Positions 26,648-34,901 are shown, numbered from the stretch's first letter. The stretch: 56,630 bases of DNA from Gallionellaceae bacterium UBA6222 (GCA_002421915.1 DISA01000057.1:112773-169402); one strand, 5' to 3'. Numbers and translations are program-made. The notes: a model not told the origin generated them from the letters alone.

Positions 26648-27673
26648 CTAATTTGACTGGCGGGCATGATGCCATTTTTCGACGTGCTCGCTGATATGAG
26701 CCAACATCCCACCGCGCGCTTCTTCCGCGGCGCGCTCGATGGCACACAAAAAAGCAAACTCGTCAGCAGAGCCGTGGCTTTTTACCACAATCCCCTTCAA
26801 TCCGAGAAAACTTGCGCCGTTGTAGCGCCGATGATCCAACCTGTTCTTGAATGCCTTGAGAATTGGCAGAGCGACCACTGCGGCGATTTTAGTGAGCATG
26901 CTGCGGCTGAATCCTTCTTTAAGGAAGCCGCCCATCATTTTTGCCACCCCTTCAGCGGTCTTGAGCGCCACATTTCCGACAAAACCGTCACAAACCACAA
27001 CATCAGTGACACCGTTAAAGATGTCATTGCCTTCAACATTCCCATAAAAATTCAAGTCACTGTCCTGAAGCAGTTCTGCAGCCTGTTTGACCACGTCATT
27101 ACCTTTGATCGCTTCGCTGCCGATATTGAGTAATCCAACGCTGGGGTTTTCGCGATGTTCAAGTGCCGATACCAGCGTACTGCCCATCAGGGCGAACTGC
27201 AACAGGTGTTCGGCGGTGCAATCCACATTGGCACCAAGATCAAGCATGCAGACTTGGCCTTTTCGAGTTGGCAGAAAGGAGGCGATAGCGGGACGATCAA
27301 TTCCCGGGAGTGTTTTCAGCACATAGCGTGCGGTTGCCATCAGCGCACCGGTATTACCCGCGCTGACGCAGGCAGCAGCCCCTCCATTCTTAACGAGGTT
27401 GATCGCAACCCGCATGGAGGAATCCTTCTTGCCACGCAAGGCGGATTGAGGCTGCTCATCCATACCAACAACTTCCGTTGCGGCGTGAACAGTCAAACGG
27501 GGATGAACTGCAGCAATCCCTGCGGTGCGCATTTCCTCCGCTATCTTGTCGGCCAAGCCGACCAGAATTACCTTGTCCGACTGATATTTTTGCAGATAGG
27601 AAATCGCCGCCGGGACAGTGACGCACACTCCGTGGTCGCCGCCCATGGCGTCAATGGCTATCGTTACATCCAC
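26648..27673 (-). CDS. plsX: Phosphate acyltransferase PlsX
   Basis: 341 aa, beginning MDVTIAIDAMGGDHGVCVTV, with the family motifs ALRGKKDSSMRVAI, CVSAGNTGALMATA and VVCDGFVGNVALKTAEGVAK. It makes acyl-phosphate from acyl-ACP for phospholipid synthesis. It lies about 80 bases downstream of rpmF and heads the fab genes. Confidence 0.96.
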   Translation of the reverse strand: MDVTIAIDAMGGDHGVCVTVPAAISYLQKYQSDKVILVGLADKIAEEMRTAGIAAVHPRLTVHAATEVVGMDEQPQSALRGKKDSSMRVAINLVKNGGAAACVSAGNTGALMATARYVLKTLPGIDRPAIASFLPTRKGQVCMLDLGANVDCTAEHLLQFALMGSTLVSALEHRENPSVGLLNIGSEAIKGNDVVKQAAELLQDSDLNFYGNVEGNDIFNGVTDVVVCDGFVGNVALKTAEGVAKMMGGFLKEGFSRSMLTKIAAVVALPILKAFKNRLDHRRYNGASFLGLKGIVVKSHGSADEFAFLCAIERAAEEARGGMLAHISEHVEKWHHARQSN

Positions 27674-27754
27674 TTGGCGTTCCTTGGAAAGGGAAAATAC
27701 AAGGCATGCCGCGCCCTAACCTGACAAGACGCGGCTTGAAGATCCCGCAATGGC

Positions 27755-27934
27755 CTATTCGCCTTTGGTGTTGACTACCTTCTTGCCGCGATAGTAACCG
27801 CTGGGGCTAATATGGTGACGCAGGTGGGGTTCACCAGTGGAAGGTTCCACTGCCAGGGCTGGGCTGGTCAGGAAGTCGTGCGCACGATGCATACCGCGCT
27901 TGGACGGGGATTTCTTGTTTTGCTGAACTGCCAT
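27755..27934 (-). CDS. rpmF: 50S ribosomal protein L32
   Basis: 59 aa, MAVQQNKKSPSKRGMHRAHD at the start and HHISPSGYYRGKKVVNTKGE at the end. It is a basic ribosomal protein without the four zinc cysteines found in some L32 versions, as usual for this group. The ATG at 27932-27934 has AAGGAGTCATC in front of it. The order yceD-rpmF-plsX is conserved and links ribosome and lipid synthesis. Confidence 0.97.
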   Translation of the reverse strand: MAVQQNKKSPSKRGMHRAHDFLTSPALAVEPSTGEPHLRHHISPSGYYRGKKVVNTKGE

Positions 27935-27954
27935 GATGACTCCTTAAAAATGTG

Positions 27955-28440
27955 TTACTGCTTCTTGTTAATGTCTGCCAGTACTGCAAACGGGTTGGCA
28001 GACTGTGTTAATTCGTTTACTTGTGCCGCGCATTCACCTTCAGGATGTCTGGGTGAATAAGGAATCCCTAATAACAGTTCATCCTCTACCAGCGACAGCA
28101 CATCAATTTCAGACGATGCCTCGATACACTCAATCTCATCGTCCGTATCGACTTCTTCAATCCGTCCAGCGGGCACCAAGTGCAAAGATGCTGTGATGGC
28201 AACTGGATAAACCAGCTCCCCGAGACAGCGCTGGCACCGCAAGCGGCAGTTGCCCGATAGCTCAATCTGCAACAACAGGCGGTCACCGTCTTTGAAACCG
28301 CACAACGCAAACGCAATATCTCCCTGCGAGTCCGCCAGTACATCTCCCAGTCTGGGCAGCGCACCAAGCGCCACATTTCCGCGCAACTCCTTGCCATTTA
28401 AGGCAAAGTCCACGCCATCGATCAAAGGCCGTGCAAACAT
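27955..28440 (-). CDS. yceD: YceD/DUF177 family protein (23S rRNA accumulation protein)
   Basis: 161 aa from the ATG at 28438-28440 (MFARPLIDGVDFALNGKELR). It carries the DUF177 cysteine cluster CRLRCQRCLGEL and an acidic C-terminal half. In E. coli it is needed for normal 23S rRNA levels and is cotranscribed with rpmF. Here a strong promoter ends only about nine bases before the ATG and no ribosome-binding site is visible, so the mRNA may be leaderless. Confidence 0.88.
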   Translation of the reverse strand: MFARPLIDGVDFALNGKELRGNVALGALPRLGDVLADSQGDIAFALCGFKDGDRLLLQIELSGNCRLRCQRCLGELVYPVAITASLHLVPAGRIEEVDTDDEIECIEASSEIDVLSLVEDELLLGIPYSPRHPEGECAAQVNELTQSANPFAVLADINKKQ

Positions 28441-28449
28441 GAGGCGCGC

Positions 28450-28478
28450 ATGATATATATTCGCCCCCCCTATGTCAA
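28450..28478 (-). promoter_or_regulatory. Sigma-70 promoter of yceD-rpmF-plsX-fab operon
   Basis: On the minus strand TTGACA (28478-28473) and TATCAT (28455-28450) are separated by 17 bases. Transcription should begin close to 28443, only about three bases before the yceD ATG. It lies within the short gap between yceD and the divergent maf gene. Confidence 0.75.
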
Positions 28479-28499
28479 AGCCGCGTAACAAGGAATATC

Positions 28500-29084
28500 T
28501 TGAACAGCAAAACAATCGTTCTGGCTTCCACGTCCATATACAGGAGCCAGCTCCTCTCTACTCTGCAAATTCCCTTCCTGACATCCGCACCAGAAGTTGA
28601 GGAAGTTCCGTTACCCGGGGAAGAGGCCAGGCAAACCTCGTTACGGCTGGCCGAATTGAAGGCGCGTGCCGTTGTTCATCAGTTCCCGGATGCCTTAATT
28701 ATCGGTTCCGACCAAGTGGCACTCCTGAACGGCGCACAGCTCGGCAAGCCCATCACCCACGAAAATGCCGTGCGGCAGTTAATGGCCATGCGCGGCAATA
28801 CCGTCATCTTCCATACTGCATTGAGTTTGCTGGATGCCGAGACTGGCCAGATACAGTCAGAGGTCATCGAAACCAGCGTAAAGTTTCGCCCACTGACCGA
28901 CGGTCAAATAGAGCGCTATCTGCATAAGGAGCAACCCTACCATTGTGCCGGTAGTGCAAAGTCCGAAGGGTTAGGTATCGCACTGATTGAACGAATTGAA
29001 GGCAGCGACCCCAATGCGCTGATCGGATTACCTTTGATTGCATTGATTAATATGCTTGAAAAACAGGGAGTCAGTGTTATATGA
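28500..29084 (+). CDS. Maf-family nucleotide pyrophosphatase (YceF type)
   Basis: 194 aa. The start is a TTG at 28500 with AAGGAA six bases upstream; the protein begins (M)NSKTIVLASTSIYRSQLL. Maf signatures are ASTSxxRxxLL, ARAV and IIGSDQVALLNGAQLGKP, and later KFRPLTDGQIERYL. The YceF branch hydrolyses m7GTP and related non-canonical nucleotides. It is divergent from yceD, as in many proteobacteria. Confidence 0.9.
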   Translation: MNSKTIVLASTSIYRSQLLSTLQIPFLTSAPEVEEVPLPGEEARQTSLRLAELKARAVVHQFPDALIIGSDQVALLNGAQLGKPITHENAVRQLMAMRGNTVIFHTALSLLDAETGQIQSEVIETSVKFRPLTDGQIERYLHKEQPYHCAGSAKSEGLGIALIERIEGSDPNALIGLPLIALINMLEKQGVSVI

Positions 29085-29178
29085 ACCCGATCCTTGCGAA
29101 CTTTAATGTTGCGATGGCAAACGCTTTCTGGTATTAAAGCGCGCGCAAAAATTTCAGCCTTTCTTGGAGAATAAGCAA

Positions 29179-29601
29179 ATGCCAGTGCAACTAAACAAAA
29201 CAGCCGTCCCGTATAAAGCCAAAAAGGGTGAGGCATACATGAATCCGAAACAGCTGGCCCATTTTCGTGCCATGCTGGCCGGAATCAAACAGAGCTTGGG
29301 ACAGGATATCGATCGTACCGTGCATACCATGCAGGATGAAGCCACCGTTTTCGCCGATCCCAATGATCGAGCAACGCAAGAGTCGGACATGAGTCTGGAA
29401 TTACGCAATCGCGACCGGGAGCGCAAACTCATCAAAAATATCGACAAGATGCTGGCAAGAATTGATGCCAATGATTACGGCTATTGCGACAACTGCGGGG
29501 TGGAGATCGGTTTGAATCGGCTGGAGGCCCGACCGACCGCAACTTTGTGTATCGACTGCAAGACGCTGGACGAAATCCGCGAAAAGCAAGTCGCCAAATA
29601 A
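29179..29601 (+). CDS. dksA: RNA polymerase-binding transcription factor DksA
   Basis: 140 aa from the ATG at 29179; a TTG five codons upstream is a less likely start. The coiled-coil (ADPNDRATQESDMSLELRNR) has the tip aspartates, and the C-terminal zinc finger has CDNCGVEIGLNRLEARPTAT then LCIDC. With ppGpp it adjusts initiation at stable-RNA and amino-acid promoters. It is slightly shorter than E. coli DksA (151 aa). An isolated gene in convergence with the deacetylase gene. Confidence 0.94.
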   Translation: MPVQLNKTAVPYKAKKGEAYMNPKQLAHFRAMLAGIKQSLGQDIDRTVHTMQDEATVFADPNDRATQESDMSLELRNRDRERKLIKNIDKMLARIDANDYGYCDNCGVEIGLNRLEARPTATLCIDCKTLDEIREKQVAK

Positions 29602-29625
29602 CCAAGCCAACATGGGCGATCTCAG

Positions 29626-30549
29626 TCAGAGCCCGCTCAGTTGTTTGACATGCGCAGTCGCACTCCTGCCCAGCGCGTGCAGTTCGTATCCCCCCTCCAA
29701 CGCCGAGACAATGCGCCCGCCCGCATAACGGACCGCAATATCCTGTATCTGTTCCGTTACCCAGGCATAGTCAGCCTCGACCAAACCGAGTGAGGACATA
29801 TCATCTTCGCGGTGTGCATCAAATCCTGCCGAGATCATGATGAATTCGGGTTTGAACCGTTCCAGTGCGGGTAACCAGTGTTTGGTTACCGCTGACCTGA
29901 ATTCCATCCCACTGGCTCCTGCCTTCAAAGGCACGTTGATGATGTGGTCACTCGCGCTTTCCGAACCGCTGTATGGATAAAACGGATGCTGGAAGGTCGA
30001 GCACAGCATGACGCGTTGGTCTGTTGCAAAAATTTCCTCGGTGCCATTGCCGTGATGCACATCAAAATCCACAATGGCGACACGTTTTAGTCCGTGTTGA
30101 GCCATGGCGTGTGCTGTGCCGACAGCGATGTTGTTGAAGATGCAAAATCCCATCGCTCTCCCCCGTTCGGCATGATGCCCGGGGGGGCGGATGTTACAGA
30201 AAGCATTCTCCACCAGTCCCGCCATAACCAAGTCAACGGCTATCACCACCGCGCCTGCGGCACGTAGCGCCGCAGGATAGGTAAAAGGATTCATGAGGGT
30301 ATCTCCATCCAGAGCTACCAAGCCTTCTTTTGGTGAGGCAGCAAAAATCTCATCCAAATAGCCGGCAGCATGTACCCGTAGTAACTGTTCACGGGTCACC
30401 TCTGGTGCTTGGTGATGTTGCAAGTACCCGAACAATCCAGAAGCAATGAGTTGATCCTCAATCGCATGAATACGGGCTGGACATTCAGGGTGGTGGGCGC
30501 CCATATCATGCTTCAGGCACAGGGGATGGCTGATGTAGGCTGTTTGCAC
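29626..30549 (-). CDS. Histone deacetylase-family protein (AcuC/class II HDAC-like)
   Basis: 307 aa from a GTG at 30547-30549 with GGAG six bases before it; in-frame ATGs at 30591 and 30621 give longer forms. The zinc-dependent deacetylase motifs are IRPPGHHAERGRAMGFCIFN, IVDFDVHHGNGTEEIF and ISAGFDAHREDDMSSL. Bacterial members act on acetyl-polyamines or acetyl-lysine, including acetylated Acs. It is divergent from a Pat-type acetyltransferase, about 80 bases away, which suggests a modification/removal pair. Confidence 0.9.
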   Translation of the reverse strand: MQTAYISHPLCLKHDMGAHHPECPARIHAIEDQLIASGLFGYLQHHQAPEVTREQLLRVHAAGYLDEIFAASPKEGLVALDGDTLMNPFTYPAALRAAGAVVIAVDLVMAGLVENAFCNIRPPGHHAERGRAMGFCIFNNIAVGTAHAMAQHGLKRVAIVDFDVHHGNGTEEIFATDQRVMLCSTFQHPFYPYSGSESASDHIINVPLKAGASGMEFRSAVTKHWLPALERFKPEFIMISAGFDAHREDDMSSLGLVEADYAWVTEQIQDIAVRYAGGRIVSALEGGYELHALGRSATAHVKQLSGL

Positions 30550-30632
30550 AAGTGGCTCCGTTAAATTGCAGTCATATTCCGGTGCTATCATAGCGGCGTA
30601 TCTGCAGACCTCCAACTTCATGGCAACGGCTT

Positions 30633-33311
30633 ATGGGCAAACACTATCTCAATCCACTTTTTGCACCAAAATCCGTTGCGGTTTTTGGTGCCAGTGATCG
30701 GCCTGATTCGGTCGGCCAGATCGTTTTTCAGAACATGCTGCAATGCGGTTTCGAGGGAAAGCTTTACCCAATCAATGCAAAGAACGCCGAGGTACAGGGG
30801 CAGCATGCTTACTCTTCAATCAGAGAAATTGGCGAACCGGTAGAGTTGGTTGTAGTTGCCACCCCCCCGCAGACCGTTCCGGGCATTCTGGAGGAATGCG
30901 GATTGCATGGGGTCAAGGCGGCAATCATCATCACCGCCGGATTTGGCGAAGCAGGGCCGGAGGGTGTAGCGCTGGAAAAAGAGCTGCTCGAGGTGGCTCG
31001 CCGTTTCAGAATACGGCTGATCGGCCCCAACTGTTTGGGCATCATGCGTCCATCAATCGGCCTGAATGCGACCTTCAACAAAGGGGGGGCAAACACGGGC
31101 AGCATCGCCTTCGTCTCCCAGTCCGGCGCGCTGTGTACCGCGATTCTGGATTGGGCTCAAAGCAACGATGTCGGTTTTTCGAGTGTCGTTTCGCTGGGTT
31201 CTTCGACGGATGTCGATTTTGGTGAAATCCTTGATTATCTGGTGTCGGACCCGCTTACCAGCAGCATCCTGATGTACATCGAAGGCATCCGCAATGCGCG
31301 CAGTTTCATGAGTGCCTTACGCGCCGCAGCCCGCATCAAACCGGTGATTCTGGTCAAAGTTGGCCGGCATGCGGCAGGCTCCAAAGCGGCAATGTCACAT
31401 ACGGCTTCATTGGTTGGCGCAGATGACGTGTTTGATGCGGCAGTCAGCCGTGCCGGCGTGGTTCGCGTGAAAACCGTCACGCAGTTGTTCACCGCTGCCA
31501 AAGCACTTTCCTGCGGTTTTCGCCCAATCGGCAATCGGCTGGCCATCGTCACCAACGGTGGCGGTCCCGGCGTGATGGCAACCGACCGTGCAGCCGATCT
31601 GGGTTTGTCCATGGCCACACTTTCAGAAGCCACCATCGAAAGTCTGAACCAGCACCTGCCCTTGAACTGGCCACACAGCAATCCGGTGGACATCATCGGT
31701 GATGCGCAGGCTGACCGCTACCACCATGCGGTCAAAGCCTGTCTGGATGATGAAAATGTTGATGGTGTATTGGCCATCCTTACACCGCAGGCCATGACCA
31801 AACCGCTGGAATCGGCACAGGCAATGATCGAACTCGCGAATAGTCACAGCAAACCGCTCCTGACCTGCTGGATGGGAGAGATTCAAGTTGCGAAGGCGCG
31901 TGAAGCCTTCGCCAAGGCGCATCGGCCCCACTTCCGTACACCGGAACCGGCGGTGGATGTTTTTTCCCATCTGTCCGCCTATTACCGTAACCAGAAACTG
32001 CTGATGCAGATGCCTGGACCCTTCTCACACCATGACGAACCGGATGTGGAAAGCGCGCGCCTGATCATCGAGGGTGCCTTGCAGGAACACCGCAAGGTAT
32101 TGTCGGAAATGGAATCCAAGGCACTCTTGGCCTCTTTCAATATTCCTGTGGCACGTACCATGGTTGCCCATTCACCGAACGAGGCACTGTTGATTGCGCA
32201 GCAATTTGGTTTCCCGGTGGCGATGAAAGTCAATTCGCCGGACCTTTCCCACAAAAGTGATGCGGGTGGAGTAATGCTCAACCTGCGCAATGCACATGAA
32301 GTGCGTGCCGCCTACCAGCACATCATTGACAGTGTTCAACTCAACCGGCCCAGCGCCAGAGTTGACGGTATCTCCATCGAGCCGATGATCGTCAAAGCCA
32401 ATGGCCGTGAACTCATGATTGGAGTTACCACCGACCCCGTGTTCGGCCCGGTCATTACTTTTGGCGCAGGAGGAACGTCAGTTGAGATCATGGGAGATCG
32501 CGCGGTCGCACTGCCGCCTCTGAACAGTTTTCTGGCTCGTGAACTAATCCATGGCACACGCGTCGCCGGAATGCTGGGCGCCTTTCGCAACATGACTCCC
32601 GCAAATATGGAGGCTTTGGAAGATGTACTGCTACGGGTGTCTGAGATGGTGTGCGAACTTCCACTGCTCAGGGAAATGGATATCAACCCGTTGATTCTGG
32701 ACGAACACGGGGCACTCGCCGCCGATGCCCGGGTGGTGGTTGAATACCGCCAACCCGGCACCGACCGTTACGCCCATATGGCAATCTACCCCTACCCCAC
32801 CCATCTGGTGAACCAATGGCAATTGGCAGATGGAACAGACATCGTTATTCGCCCCATCCGCCCCGAAGATGCCGATTTGGTCAAACGTTTTGTACACGAC
32901 CTGTCAGACGAATCGAAGTACTTCCGCTTCATGAATAGTGTGCAGGAATTGACTGAGGAGATGTTGGCCAGACTGACTCAAATCGACTACAGCCGGGAAA
33001 TGGCATTGGTCGCAGTGACGCAGGATCAAACCCCGGAAACGGAACTTGGAGTCGCACGCTATGCCATTAATCCGGACGGGTTGAGTTGCGAATTCGCGCT
33101 GGTGGTGGCCAATAGTATTGCCGGAAAGGGACTGGGGCAGCGACTTATGATCGCCCTGATGGAAGCTGCGCGCTCAAAAGGTCTGGAGGTTATCGAAGGC
33201 GAGGTGTTGAGCCATAACCACAACATGCTCAAGCTGATGAACCGCATGGGTTTTACCATCAAACCGCATGCAGAGGATGCCGGCATCATGCAAGTCAGCA
33301 AACCACTTTGA
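30633..33311 (+). CDS. Pat/YfiQ-type protein lysine acetyltransferase (NDP-forming acyl-CoA synthetase-GNAT fusion)
   Basis: 892 aa. Residues 1-130 form a CoA-binding Rossmann domain (LFAPKSVAVFGASDRPDSVG). A succinyl-CoA-ligase-like domain follows with VSQSGALCTAILDWA and KAAMSHTASLVGADD (His256). An ATP-grasp domain covers about 480-700 (FPVAMKVNSPDLSHKSDAGG, ITFGAGGTSVEIMGD), and a GNAT domain about 728-892 (IVIRPIRPEDADLVKRFVHD, GKGLGQRLMIALMEAARSKG). Such fusions acetylate lysines of Acs and other enzymes. His256 matches the phosphohistidine of true ADP-forming synthetases, which is often lost in Pat, so residual synthetase activity is possible. Confidence 0.9.
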   Translation: MGKHYLNPLFAPKSVAVFGASDRPDSVGQIVFQNMLQCGFEGKLYPINAKNAEVQGQHAYSSIREIGEPVELVVVATPPQTVPGILEECGLHGVKAAIIITAGFGEAGPEGVALEKELLEVARRFRIRLIGPNCLGIMRPSIGLNATFNKGGANTGSIAFVSQSGALCTAILDWAQSNDVGFSSVVSLGSSTDVDFGEILDYLVSDPLTSSILMYIEGIRNARSFMSALRAAARIKPVILVKVGRHAAGSKAAMSHTASLVGADDVFDAAVSRAGVVRVKTVTQLFTAAKALSCGFRPIGNRLAIVTNGGGPGVMATDRAADLGLSMATLSEATIESLNQHLPLNWPHSNPVDIIGDAQADRYHHAVKACLDDENVDGVLAILTPQAMTKPLESAQAMIELANSHSKPLLTCWMGEIQVAKAREAFAKAHRPHFRTPEPAVDVFSHLSAYYRNQKLLMQMPGPFSHHDEPDVESARLIIEGALQEHRKVLSEMESKALLASFNIPVARTMVAHSPNEALLIAQQFGFPVAMKVNSPDLSHKSDAGGVMLNLRNAHEVRAAYQHIIDSVQLNRPSARVDGISIEPMIVKANGRELMIGVTTDPVFGPVITFGAGGTSVEIMGDRAVALPPLNSFLARELIHGTRVAGMLGAFRNMTPANMEALEDVLLRVSEMVCELPLLREMDINPLILDEHGALAADARVVVEYRQPGTDRYAHMAIYPYPTHLVNQWQLADGTDIVIRPIRPEDADLVKRFVHDLSDESKYFRFMNSVQELTEEMLARLTQIDYSREMALVAVTQDQTPETELGVARYAINPDGLSCEFALVVANSIAGKGLGQRLMIALMEAARSKGLEVIEGEVLSHNHNMLKLMNRMGFTIKPHAEDAGIMQVSKPL

Positions 33312-33350
33312 GTATAGAAAATTATGGATGTCCGGCCCGGTCCGTCAAGT

Positions 33351-33748
33351 TTAAATCATCAATGGGCCATCGTAATTTGAATCTCCAAAACTGGCGGTGG
33401 TAGCTCCCGAAGAAATATTTGCAAGCTGCCGTTCATGATCCGACTGTACCTGCAATAAAGTGATGACGCAGGTTTCCAGTTCGTCATATTCGTCGTGGCC
33501 AGTGCCATATTGGCCGGCCTCGGAATAGAAGAACTGGTAGCGATACCGCCGTTCCCCGGCTTTGCATACAACAAAATGCGCGCCGCGTTCGCTCCAGTAG
33601 AGGGTCGGGCAAAGGCTGATGTCACCAGGATCGAACCAAATTGCAGCTCGCTATCGGCAAGCTGCAAGGGGACGAATCTGCCATAACGTTCCAGCAGCAA
33701 GGAGGATGTAAGCTTCTGTTCCCTGTCCGTAAAATCCTGAACATCCAT
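33351..33748 (-). pseudogene. Frameshifted gene of unknown function
   Basis: Two frames join into one protein-like product. From the ATG at 33746-33748 (after AGAAGAGAG) the first frame reads MDVQDFTDREQKLTSSLLLE and on to about residue 38 (LQLADSELQFG). Near 33634-33642 the sense moves to a second frame beginning FDPGDISLCPTLYWSERGAH and ending SNYDGPLMI with a stop at 33351-33353. The second frame has sound composition and codon use, whereas the first frame continued to 33359 is low-quality. The whole would be about 132 aa, soluble. The family is not recognised. A single-base loss in the genome or in the assembly explains it. Confidence 0.7.
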
Positions 33749-33795
33749 CACATGCTCTCTTCTGTGTTAGCCAATGTAACGAACATTACTCTTTA

Positions 33796-34182
33796 TTAAG
33801 TCTGCGCCCAAGGCAGCCCCTCAAAACGCCAGCCATTATGTGAGTTGCGGTGATGAGTCTCGTCGAGATCCCCCTCAAATCCATGTTCGACATTGTAAAT
33901 ATCTTTGATGCCGGCATTCTCCAGTGCCAGCCCGGCATCGGCTGAACGGCGACCGGAACGGCAGATCAGGACTACGGGACGGTTGACACTGGCTGCCTTT
34001 CGCACATGCGCGACAAACATCGGGTTGATTTCCCAGTCCGGGCCATCCACCCATGGAATCAGGATTGAGCCGCGCGGATGGCCGACAAACATATATTCCA
34101 TCTCGCTGCGTACATCGATGAATACCGCCTCCGGATTTTCTTTCAGAAAGTCAAAGGCTTCTTTTGGATTGAGGTGTTGCAT
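33796..34182 (-). CDS. Rhodanese-like sulfurtransferase, single domain
   Basis: 128 aa. Rhodanese fold with AVFIDVRSEMEYMFVGHPRG, PWVDGPDWEINPMF and the active loop VLICRSGRRSADAG, Cys74 being the sulfur carrier. The six-residue active loop fits sulfurtransferases that move sulfane sulfur. There is no signal peptide, so it is cytoplasmic. A neighbouring sqr and sulfur-gene remnants suggest a role in handling polysulfide or persulfide. The ATG has AAGGAGCAACC in front of it. Confidence 0.88.
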   Translation of the reverse strand: MQHLNPKEAFDFLKENPEAVFIDVRSEMEYMFVGHPRGSILIPWVDGPDWEINPMFVAHVRKAASVNRPVVLICRSGRRSADAGLALENAGIKDIYNVEHGFEGDLDETHHRNSHNGWRFEGLPWAQT

Positions 34183-34217
34183 GGTTGCTCCTTGCAGTTC
34201 AGGTTGCGGGGATGTGG

Positions 34218-34223
34218 ATTATA
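34218..34223 (-). promoter_or_regulatory. Candidate -10 box for the rhodanese gene
   Basis: TATAAT on the minus strand (forward ATTATA) about 36 bases upstream of the rhodanese ATG. No convincing -35 hexamer is seen, so the call rests on the -10 and its position. Confidence 0.35.
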
Positions 34224-34267
34224 GCTCCCTCACCTCCCGGCGATGTCCTACAATTTCTTCGGCTGAA

Positions 34268-34558
34268 TCACATGCCATGGCCTACGCGCGTCCCGGTCAC
34301 CGAGACGACTTCAGTCTGCGTCATTACCCGCAGATTGCGGTTGCCCTTGAGGCGGCGCAGATTGATCTCCAGTCCGCAGGTGGGGTGGCATATCTTTGGA
34401 AAATAGCGATTCAGCAACGCGGTACGCACCCTCAAGCTGGTATTACGCTCGGCGAGAGTTACCTGTTTGCCGCATTCGGCTGCTTCTAGCTGAAGTAATG
34501 CCGCTGATGCCGCCGCCGACGACAAGGCGGTCTGATGGGTTGCGATAGAAGCGCTCAT
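34268..34558 (-). pseudogene. Remnant of a QmoA/HdrA-type FAD-binding oxidoreductase
   Basis: An ATG at 34556-34558 is preceded by a good ribosome-binding site (CCGGAGGCTAG), but the coding sense hops between frames. One frame has the FAD-binding NPSDRLVVGGGISGIT (around 34499-34545). After a shift near 34490 another reads LEAAECGKQVTLAERN, then RYFPKICHPTCGLEINLRRL and TQTEVVSVTG, before it runs into unrelated sequence and a stop at 34268. These are the successive N-terminal motifs of QmoA/HdrA-like flavoproteins, which pass electrons between the quinone pool and sulfur metabolism (APS reductase). At least two frameshifts and loss of the other two-thirds make it non-functional. Confidence 0.75.
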
Positions 34559-34588
34559 CTAGCCTCCGGTAGTTACGTATTTCAAAAG

Positions 34589-34753
34589 TCATGCTGGATA
34601 GATCGGCCAGCACTCGCCGTTCTTGATATGCTTCTGCTTGTCAACATGGGCAGCATGGCTGTGGCCGTGGCATACCGAGTCATAGTCGCCGGTGCAAGCG
34701 AACGCCTTCCCATGATGCGGCATGTGGGTGGCAAATAGCTTGTGACCGGCGAG
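34589..34753 (-). pseudogene. Truncated 3' end of a Cys/His-rich gene
   Basis: A 54-codon open stretch with no start ends at a TGA at 34589, 30 bases before the qmoA-like start. It reads LAGHKLFATHMPHHGKAFAC, then TGDYDSVCHGHSHAAHVDKQ and KHIKNGECWPIYPA. The high Cys/His content and its place directly before qmoA suggest the tail of the preceding gene of a lost sulfur operon. In sulfate reducers that gene is aprA, but I do not recognise the sequence itself. An upstream stop at 34754 cuts it off. Confidence 0.45.
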
Positions 34754-34789
34754 TTATCGGGTAATTCAATATGCCCCCATTCAGGCTAT

Positions 34790-34810
34790 GCAGTAGGGGA
34801 ATTCTACTGC
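34790..34810. repeat. Inverted repeat upstream of the histidine kinase gene
   Basis: Perfect seven-base arms GCAGTAG (34790-34796) and CTACTGC (34804-34810) around the spacer GGGAATT, roughly 92 bases before the kinase start. The symmetry and position suit a binding site for a dimeric regulator; it lacks the T run of a terminator. Confidence 0.5.
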
Positions 34811-34901
34811 TTGAGAGTGGTCTGGCGGGTATTGGATATGGGACTTTTGGTTGAAATTTAAGGCAAAGCATCATAACCTGTAAATCTGTAGCACTTATCG
34901 A

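Noticed and set aside
33359..33640. First frame of the split gene read straight through to 33359
   Set aside because: Composition turns unnatural after residue 38, while the other frame carries the sensible protein.
33905..34489. Long plus-strand open frame over the rhodanese and qmoA-like region
   Set aside because: It is the complement of the rhodanese gene and of the remnant, without ribosome-binding site or family motifs.
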